Assembly (NCBI RefSeq): GCF_025766255.1 | Contig: NW_026516758.1 | Location: 114,536 to 178,535 of the forward strand | Direction: 5' to 3' | DNA: 64,000 nt | Source: Zychaea mexicana | Lineage: Eukaryota; Mucoromycota; Mucoromycetes; Mucorales; Lichtheimiaceae | Shown: one piece after another, positions 57,370-64,000 of the stretch | How the letters are laid out: each line of letters begins with the position of its first letter | Position numbering within the stretch: position 1 is the stretch's first letter | Notes under the pieces: model-generated | Database searches by the model: none | What the model was told of the DNA's origin: nothing | What the model saw: the letters and a program-made list of their open reading frames with translations, nothing else | Program-made: the position numbers and the translations under genes

Positions 57370-59018
57370 CTATTGCTGTTCTCGTGATTGTTGTAGCCAA
57401 GGATGATTTTCTAAAACCTCCAGCGTCGGCCGTTGCCGTGGGTCATGGCGCAATATCTATTAATATACAGCCCTTGTGAGCAACCGTTGCTGGTCTCCTT
57501 CACACGGTGATTTCAGTTTCACGTTACCCTTTTCACAAACTGCTGTGCATTCATGCTGATATGGTTTGGGAACGAGAATTTGATTTGGATGATTCGGTGA
57601 TACGTCTCCACGTAGTTTTCCACATCGCCAAACGGTGGAATACCGACCAATAATTCGTAGCACATGATGCCAAGAGCCCAAATATCGACCTTTTCATCGT
57701 GGTACTTGTCCTCAATCATCTCCGGAGGTAAATAGTCCAATGTTCCGCAAAAGGTCCGTCGACTAGAGATTTTTTTTCTGTTGTGGTTAGAACATCCCCC
57801 ATCCATGTGTTTCAAACTACTATGTCTCTCGATCCTTACCGTGGCCTCCGATCGTGCACAGCCCAACCAAAATCAGCCATTTTCAATACGTTTCCTTCGC
57901 CGATCAGTACTAAGAAACATGGTTTAATGATGCGCTAATTTAGTCCCTCTTTTGCTCTCTTAATTAGAACAGTCTCTTCTTACCATTTTCCGGTTTTATG
58001 TCACGGTGGATCACTTTTAAACCATGGATATAACGCAAAGCTGACACGATCTGCGTCATGTACTATCAATTTAAAATCAATTTGTTAATTGAATATATAT
58101 AAGAGGATGCGGACCCATTCAATTACCAAAACATGCTAAGAAATTAGTATACCTTTGTTACTGTATTTTCGGGTATAGGGCTTGTTTGGATAAGATCATA
58201 CAGAGTTCGACCAGGTGCATGTTCGAGTACCATACAGACACTGTCTTTATCATCAAAGTACCCATACATTCGAAGAACGTTCGGGTGACTAAAGATAAAA
58301 CCATCCATATCAGCTTTAGCCCCTTGCTTTGTCGATCCCTTTACTACCAAGTTCTATAAATTTACCTCAAGCGACTCTGGATCTCGATCTCTCGTTTGAG
58401 AAAGCGTACAACTTTGGCTTTTTGCAGTTCCTGTTTGTTGACGATCTTTAACGCAACCACCGCTCCTGTCTTTTTTTCCTGCGCCCTATATACTGTGCCG
58501 AATCGTCCAGATCCAATATGTATCCCCACTTTAAAATCATCAAGGCACCATTGTCGGCTACTATTACATATATCAACATTGTGTAAGTGCTTCATTATGT
58601 TCTCTATGGCTGTATATCTGCCTATTTTCATTTTGATAGCTTGGCCTGACCAGTGTTGATAAGGAACTTACTCCACGGCTTCCATATTGACGAGAGCCTT
58701 GGAAGATTCACTGACTACTTGTATAGAAGCTACTCCAGTCGTTATACCATGGTAGCGTCGCACCACAGGTGAATTCATGTAATCGTCGCCTTCAGCATCG
58801 TCGTCTCCTGCCTGTTGTGCTAATTGGTGAAAGTATCGAGCTCGATTTTGCCGTGTTAGGCTGACGCCGTTATTCTCAAGTGGATCAGGACGCACAGCCA
58901 TGAATTTGCGTCGTGGGGTATAGTCGACATAATTAGATAATGTTGCTGGTGTCGATGCTATCGTATTAGTGTCACTAATGTCATTGACTTGTTTGTGAGA
59001 ACCATTTCCAACTGTCAT
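57370..59018 (-). CDS. Aurora-type serine/threonine kinase (Ipl1-like)
   Basis: About seven exons of some 390 residues. A disordered N-terminus of about 115 residues (MTVGNGSHKQVNDISDTNT start) precedes WCLDDFKVGIHIGSGRFGTV with the Gly-rich loop, ALKIVNKQELQKAKVV with the catalytic Lys, HGLKVIHRDIKPEN, and KMADFGWAV where DFGW is the Aurora form. The activation loop is RRTFCGTLDYLPPEMIEDKY, the Aurora T-loop with the regulatory Thr. DIWALGIMCYELLVGIPPFG follows. The end, RILRHDPRQRPTLEVLENHP with WLQQSREQQ, is short. Aurora kinases act in the chromosomal passenger complex to correct kinetochore attachment. The single start at 59018 is the first Met of the frame. Intron positions between HRDIKPEN and the VLI segment were inferred from frame. 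Confidence 0.93.
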
Positions 59019-60703
59019 TGATAGATCTCAATCGTCTTGCTTGAGTGGGTATTGTAAATGCGATTTAAAATGTTGGAGGTATTAGAAACAAAGAAAGAAC
59101 ACTGGGGGTTTATTCTGTAAATTTCTAAGTCTCTCTACCACTAATAAGTGACACATAATGCGTGAAACGCGTTCCGATGCTCATACGCGCTGATAGCACG
59201 CGTCTCTCTATCGTTTACGCGTCTTTCTTGATACGATTACCTTACTTGCGTTTAATTATAGCATCCACACAACCTTGTCTCCACCACTGCGTTTTTTTTT
59301 CTTGCAAGCAGAAATCAGGTTAAGGATGACGAGTCTTCGTTTTGGCAATGGAAGAAGATATCATTTATTTATTTTGCTATTATAATGGCGGGCGTGTGCC
59401 TATCTCTACTGGTATTGGATTATCATTTCAAAAGACTTCTTTGACAAGAATGGAGGTCATTTTACATTTATACGAGATGGAAGAAACAGCAACTGCATCA
59501 TCCAGATCCTTTAAAGACCGCAAAAGCAGTGGCAGGCAACAGCAACAGCAACAATAATACACCAGTTTAAAATGTTTGCGGATCTTTGATAATGATAGTC
59601 TCGGCTCTTCAATCATGTCGCAAAATCAAGTGTTTATGGATGCTGGAATTTCGATTGCGGTGCGTCGTCAGCAAAGGCGTTACGCCAATAACGGAAGCAG
59701 ACGTTGAAAAATTCAAGGCATCGTTTGATGGAGAACAACATTTCTGCTCTGTCAGAACTCGAGCTTCGGTCACTTGGTATTGACGGATGAAGTTTTACAA
59801 AGCTTGGTGAATACTCTGCAAATAAGTACGAGAATATTTCTCAGTTACAATGTCAAATGAATGGAATGGCGACAGTTTCAATTAGTTTGAGCACGCTAAA
59901 TAGCAATTGCTAGGAAACCCAATTCCAGTCCAACAGCACATTAAGGGCTAAAGAATAAGTATCAATCATTTATTCTAAAGTGCAGATGATAGTTGTGTCT
60001 ATAACACAGTTAATCATCATAATGGCGAATGGATTGCACCGCATACTTGCATTGCATAAACACTGTCTGTTCGCCGGTATCTCGTCAGCATTTGACCATA
60101 CTGTTTTGTTTGATAATAATGTTCTAATCCGTGCACGATGCGGTAGTGTATACGTTTGACGTTCCAAATATAACCTGAACACGACAAGTAGCCAAATCGT
60201 TTCGTACTATTACCATTAGCCATTTTTCTGACTGTTTGTATATCAATATTCATGATATGATGTAGGAGTTGTTGGCGATACTAGTAGTGTGAATTTTTAT
60301 AGATAATGAGCAATGCTTCGTCATGTCGTCGCCGATAATAAAAGCTTAAAGAAAAAGTCAATGTTGTGTTAACAAGCAAGGAACGATAACGGTGACATAA
60401 ACCGAATGCGGCAGAAGTTCCGAATAGTCGCATTAGAAAAAAAGCGGCTCCTCGGTACATTGTAAAATATACAACGGGAGGTATGATATACAGAATTCCT
60501 TAACAAATGAATTCTTCTGTTTGTGTGATGACCATGGGCACTACAACGGAATATGCTACTTCACAATTGCAGCATGCATAGGCTACAACGAGATAATTAG
60601 AAGTCGTTCGACCAAAAAGTAACTTGCTTTTTGCTTTTTTCTCCCTTAACCTTGACTATAAATTTCAATTTATATTATCACCTTTGTATAACTTACTCTC
60701 ACG
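59019..60703. other. Intergenic region with possible gene remnant
   Basis: About 1.7 kb. At about 59340-59790, protein-like fragments occur in shifting plus-strand frames: one ends in a Gln run coded by CAG/CAA near 59536-59556, and another reads GVTPITEADVEKFKASFDGE. Stops and frame changes suggest a decayed gene, not a current one. The rest is AT-rich and empty. Confidence 0.4.
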
Positions 60704-61078
60704 ATGGCCGAAACTCAATCTTTTGTTCTCCTTTTTTTTACAGTATCGGTACTATCGGCCAATGGCGCAATAACTATCGGTAAATACTCGTTTCCCAAAA
60801 ACTACTTGCAATAAGTGTATCACAATAGATATTCATCTGACGATCATTGTAATTTTTGCTGTTCAATTTTAGATGCCGGTAGAGCGTGTATTGTTGGAAT
60901 AGACGATTGCCCTGAAGGCGAAAATTGTATCCCGCAGCATGATATGATAACTATGGCCATTGTGGTAGCCCTGAAACAAGAAAAGAGTCAAAAGACGATG
61001 GTGCATGATAAAGTTTATACACCATATGATGATGATTGCAGAATAACTCGGAAGCCTGATCGCTACCTTTTAAACTAA
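60704..61078 (+). CDS. Small secreted cysteine-containing protein
   Basis: Two exons (60704-60779 and 60873-61078) encode about 93 residues. MAETQSFVLLFFTVSVLSANG is a signal peptide with a likely cut before or near ANG/AIT. The mature part has four Cys (RACIVGIDDCPEGENCIPQ, then DDDCRITRKPDR), allowing two disulphides. It has a short acidic-basic alternating sequence and no repeat. Donor GTAAAT and acceptor TTTTAG are adequate. Small secreted Cys proteins in fungi include effectors, toxin-like and wall proteins; nothing here separates these, and no domain is recognised. It lies beside transposon and Argonaute relics. Confidence 0.55.
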
Positions 61079-61499
61079 ATATACTCTATCTAGTATCTCC
61101 TCCTTTTCCTGTGTAGTCATCTCTTCCCTTCCCTCATATAAATTAAAGTAGGGGAAACATTAATGTATGGAACCATTGCTAGCAATATCTGAGAATACCA
61201 TCTATCTCTCCACGCTTGTGTGTATTATCTTTAAAAGTATGATAGAGGATGCTAAATGAAACCCATATAGCTTTTTTTATATGTTTGTAACAATAAGATA
61301 TGCAAAGTTAAAAATGACATATAATACAGTAGTAAGAAAGCGACTGCTTTATGGCGCCGGTCAATCCAATATTTCTTAATAGTATGAAATACAATACGAG
61401 AAAATCAGTGAGGCTGTGTCTACAGCTGCCATATAAACTGGCTACTATGTACTCTAGCCATGGAGATTTATAATACAAAATTAGGTAATAATGATAATA

Positions 61500-62230
61500 T
61501 AAAACATCATGCGTTTGCCGAGCGTTGTAGCCCAGGATGAGAGAGATAACAGGTCTCTTTGATGGGGAAAAACAGTTTTTCATCGCTACTCCTAGCGCAC
61601 GTATGTTTACAACTAAGCTTTGAATACTGGAAGTATACATCTAAGAAAGCTACAAAAGTCAAATTGAAGAGAATGAACAATATCTGTATCAAAAATTTAG
61701 TGCCTGGCTTGCAGCTTCCAATCGAGCGATCCGCACCTTCTGGTTGAATAGAAAAGAAACGGACATGATGTCGCTTTTGAGCCACCACAAATGTCACTGT
61801 GGTTTTGTACCCGTCGTCAAGCTCCTCACATACACTGTGAATTACCCGAATCTCTTCAATTCGAACAGTCTCAACCTGACTGTCGGCGACTCTGTCATGA
61901 GAAAATAACACCCGTAGCGGCTTCTGACCGCATGATTGATGAAGCGTCTTTTGAAGCATTTTGACCATACCCTTCGAATCACTTGTAATTCCCGTGTTTT
62001 ATAGCTTGCATTCTGATGGCACTCGAGTATCGCGTGGCTCGCATATCCATGCAAGCCGTCAAGGCGGCAATAGAGGCTTGGTTCATGTTACCAGGTGATG
62101 GATATGTCACATCGGCGCCAAATACGATTGTCGGTCGCTGGGAGACGAAAGGGGTTTGCTCTGCTGGCAAACAAGCATTCAAACCACCAAGCTCCATGTT
62201 GAATTTTAAGCAAACGTTTGCACAGTATTG
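61500..62230 (-). pseudogene. Argonaute PIWI-domain relic
   Basis: On the minus strand, QYCANVCLKFNMELGGLNA, then SQRPTIVFGADVTYPSPG with the first catalytic Asp, then IAALTACMDMRATRYSSAIR, match the PIWI core of Argonaute. After a frame change and stop near 61985, a second block reads DRVADSQVETVRIEEIRVIH and TFVVAQKRHHVRFFS, then the CKPGTKF segment. A third short block, YLSHPGLQ, near 61540, corresponds to the catalytic-His region and is followed by a stop. The RDGVSEGQ-type segment is changed to HDRVADSQ. The MID, PAZ and N domains are absent. It is therefore a broken 3' fragment. It ends where LINE-like DNA of opposite orientation begins. Confidence 0.8.
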
Positions 62231-62249
62231 AGCTTTGGACCGACCACGG

Positions 62250-63010
62250 TCATTAATGAGGGGCCTCTTATCTCCCTAATTCCATTGGTCAACAATCATT
62301 CACTAAACAACCTCACAACTTCTATCCTCCGCAAAACCGTCTATACACACCATCATTCCCCCACCCTCAGCACTTCTATCCCGTGGAGGCGTTTCTGGGC
62401 GATGCAACTACCTCACTATGCACGGACGACGTGGTGGCGCCTGCTTATTCTGCGCATCGACACATGCCTGACCGGTTCGACGACGCGCGATGCCGCCTCT
62501 GCCAGCATGTCACCGAGGCGGTAGTAGACCATTTTTTCTTTACTTGTCCCTCCAAACAACCGCTTTGGCAACGCATGCTCCGACACCATCATTGCTCCTA
62601 TAATTTTCAAGAGCTCAATGCTTATTGCCACACGCTCGATCCACCTCGGTCCAAGACCACCGCCACGATCCCACCACACACGATCATCATCGCCGTCCAC
62701 CTCATCTGGGCATCACATTGGCGATATATATTTGATGACACACCTTTCGATGCCAGCCGCATCTACAATATGATCTCGACAAAGGTACAGGATTTCCGGA
62801 GGAGGCTGCCGGCAAGTTCACCTGGGGACTATGATAGGGAAATCGATGTAAATCACTTGAGACATAGCTTGAAGACGACGATATAGCTAATTAGCATACA
62901 CCCTAATGTTGAAGCTGTTGGGAACTGTATCGCTGAACTAGTGGTGGCTCTCCTTCTCTTGCTTTCTCTCTCTCTTTCTCTCTTTCTCTCTTTCTCTCTT
63001 TCTCTCTTTC
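62250..63010 (+). mobile_element. 3' fragment of a LINE (non-LTR) retrotransposon
   Basis: The coding part has WRRFWAMQLPHYARTTWWRL in one frame, then CRLCQHVTEAVVDHFFFTCP with SKQPLWQRML in another. This is the RT-C-terminal zinc-binding region (zf-RVT type, CxxC...H...C) of fungal LINEs. A frameshift near 62445-62480 separates the two parts, so the copy is dead. The reading continues to a stop at 62886. A (TCTCTCTT)n tail at 62961-63010 ends the element, a plausible LINE 3' tail. Endonuclease and reverse-transcriptase domains are absent, as in a typical 5'-truncated insertion. The left boundary is approximate. Confidence 0.82.
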
Positions 63011-64000
63011 AGTAGAGCTTCAAAAAGGCTGACCGCGTTCACCTTGCATACAGAAATAACGAGCAAAAAGGTCAGTGAGCGGTTTTCTGCATCTCACGAT
63101 GCGCGCACCCAAGGCAAGACAAGACCTTTCTTTTGTAAAAGCTAGACTAGCTATGATATCCGCAATTGTGATGTAATAGTCGTAGCTCCCATCTCCCTCC
63201 AATCAGTAGTACAGCCCCTATTTCTTATCAGAGCAGTATCTATCAATAAACATTGGTTAATTACACCCGTGACAATCACATGCGATACTACATATCAGAG
63301 CCATTCTTTTGGAAAAATCGACAGCAATAATTATCGAAGCCATCGAGCCTTCATTTGCGAGGCGCTTTACTCGACACACATCGTTCCCAGCCACGCATAC
63401 TTGATAGCCATTTGGCAACTTTAAGAAAAGAAATTCTTTGCTGGTACATGCTCTGTAAGCTACTCATCAATCATATCTACAGGTATCCGTTTGGGTGGCG
63501 CGTCTATTGATCGAAATTTCCCTTGAAGCTTTAAAAAGCAATGCGTCGTAATTTTAACTAACCATTACATGTTGAGACAAGGTCGACCGCCTGTCAACGT
63601 ACGCAATGTGCTGTTCCCCCATCAACAACTGCTTCTTGACTTGGAAATGCAGCCAGTGGCAATTTGGACAGTAACGGATCAAAAAATACACATGACAGTA
63701 CATATCTTCACATGAAAGAATCAGGCTCTTTATTGGACAGAACTATCGCAACAGCGGAGAACAAGTAGGGCAAAACCACAGTCGATATCATTTCCCAGCA
63801 CGGGCAGTCTGTATCAAACAAACCGACATCAGCGTAAACACTCATTTGAATATGCTGCCAGGTCACTGACAGGCCACAAAGGTCGCGTCGTATTGACATG
63901 GCGGTGTCTTAAAAAGAATCCAGAGAGAACAATGAGCTGCATACGGTGCACACATTTCCAGTATCGCAGTGAGCCGTGCTCACAGGCAACACCAACCATC
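63011..64000. other. Right-end region without a confident gene
   Basis: About 1 kb. A minus-strand open frame at 63708-63899 (63 codons) has a Cys-containing and a hydrophobic segment but no motif. A plus-strand Met at 63932 opens a frame reading MSCIRCTHFQYRSEP with two Cys that runs off the edge. It could be the start of a gene such as a zinc-cluster protein, but 23 codons are too few to judge. Confidence 0.4.

Noticed and set aside
1..64000. CRISPR array, prophage, bacterial operon or biosynthetic gene cluster
   Set aside because: No regularly spaced repeats, no phage or bacterial genes, and no core biosynthetic enzymes. All genes are spliced eukaryotic loci.

Overview
This window looks like nuclear DNA of an early-diverging filamentous fungus, most likely a Mucoromycota species. 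That placement is an inference from gene content and gene style; no marker was searched. Genes are compact and split by many short introns of about 45-110 nt with GTAAGT-like donors and TAG/CAG acceptors. Intergenic DNA is AT-rich with pyrimidine-rich microsatellites. The proteome is fungal: conventional kinesin with an IAK tail, Sho1 osmosensor, TRP4, VTC1, Arv1, GDP-mannose pyrophosphorylase, Aurora kinase, NC2-alpha. The right end holds relics of an Argonaute gene and of a LINE retrotransposon.

Layout. 1-2.9 kb: the 3' end of a low-complexity protein (+), the TBP regulator NC2-alpha (+) and a small GPI-anchor-like protein (-). 5.4-10.7 kb: a minus-strand run of a YdcZ/DUF606 membrane protein, ARV1, a PRL-type phosphatase with a CaaX box, a doubtful small gene and the complex I subunit NDUFS5. 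11.9-20.1 kb: an MFSD10-like MFS transporter (+), then SHO1, ribosomal protein S29 and kinesin-1 (all -). 21.2-24.4 kb: a LEA2-domain membrane protein (+) and a single-exon multi-pass protein (-). 24.5-27.3 kb: gene-poor, apparently degenerate DNA. 27.4-35.9 kb: a plus-strand run of HINT, a putative mitochondrial membrane protein, a DUF726/TMCO4-like protein, a secreted subtilase and VTC1. 38.6-45.8 kb: two tandem hexose transporters. 47.4-50 kb: two Tigger/pogo-like MITEs and a long inverted repeat. 52-59 kb: TRP4 (+), an unidentified protein (-), mannose-1-phosphate guanylyltransferase (+) and Aurora kinase (-). 60.7-63 kb: a small secreted cysteine-containing protein (+), an Argonaute PIWI relic (-) and a LINE 3' fragment (+).

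Most genes are unrelated housekeeping loci and no operon-like system is visible. Three links are suggestive only. ARV1 (lipid/GPI homeostasis) and GDP-mannose synthesis both feed the secretory pathway. SHO1 and the hexose transporters face the environment. The Argonaute and LINE relics lie back to back, pointing to a transposon-damaged paralogue.

The most unusual observation is an apparent 3-nt microexon (TCT) at the same place in both tandem hexose transporters. It encodes part of the F-L-M step before the FGYDQG motif. Exon boundaries throughout were read by eye from splice consensus and reading-frame continuity, so any may be off by a few bases.
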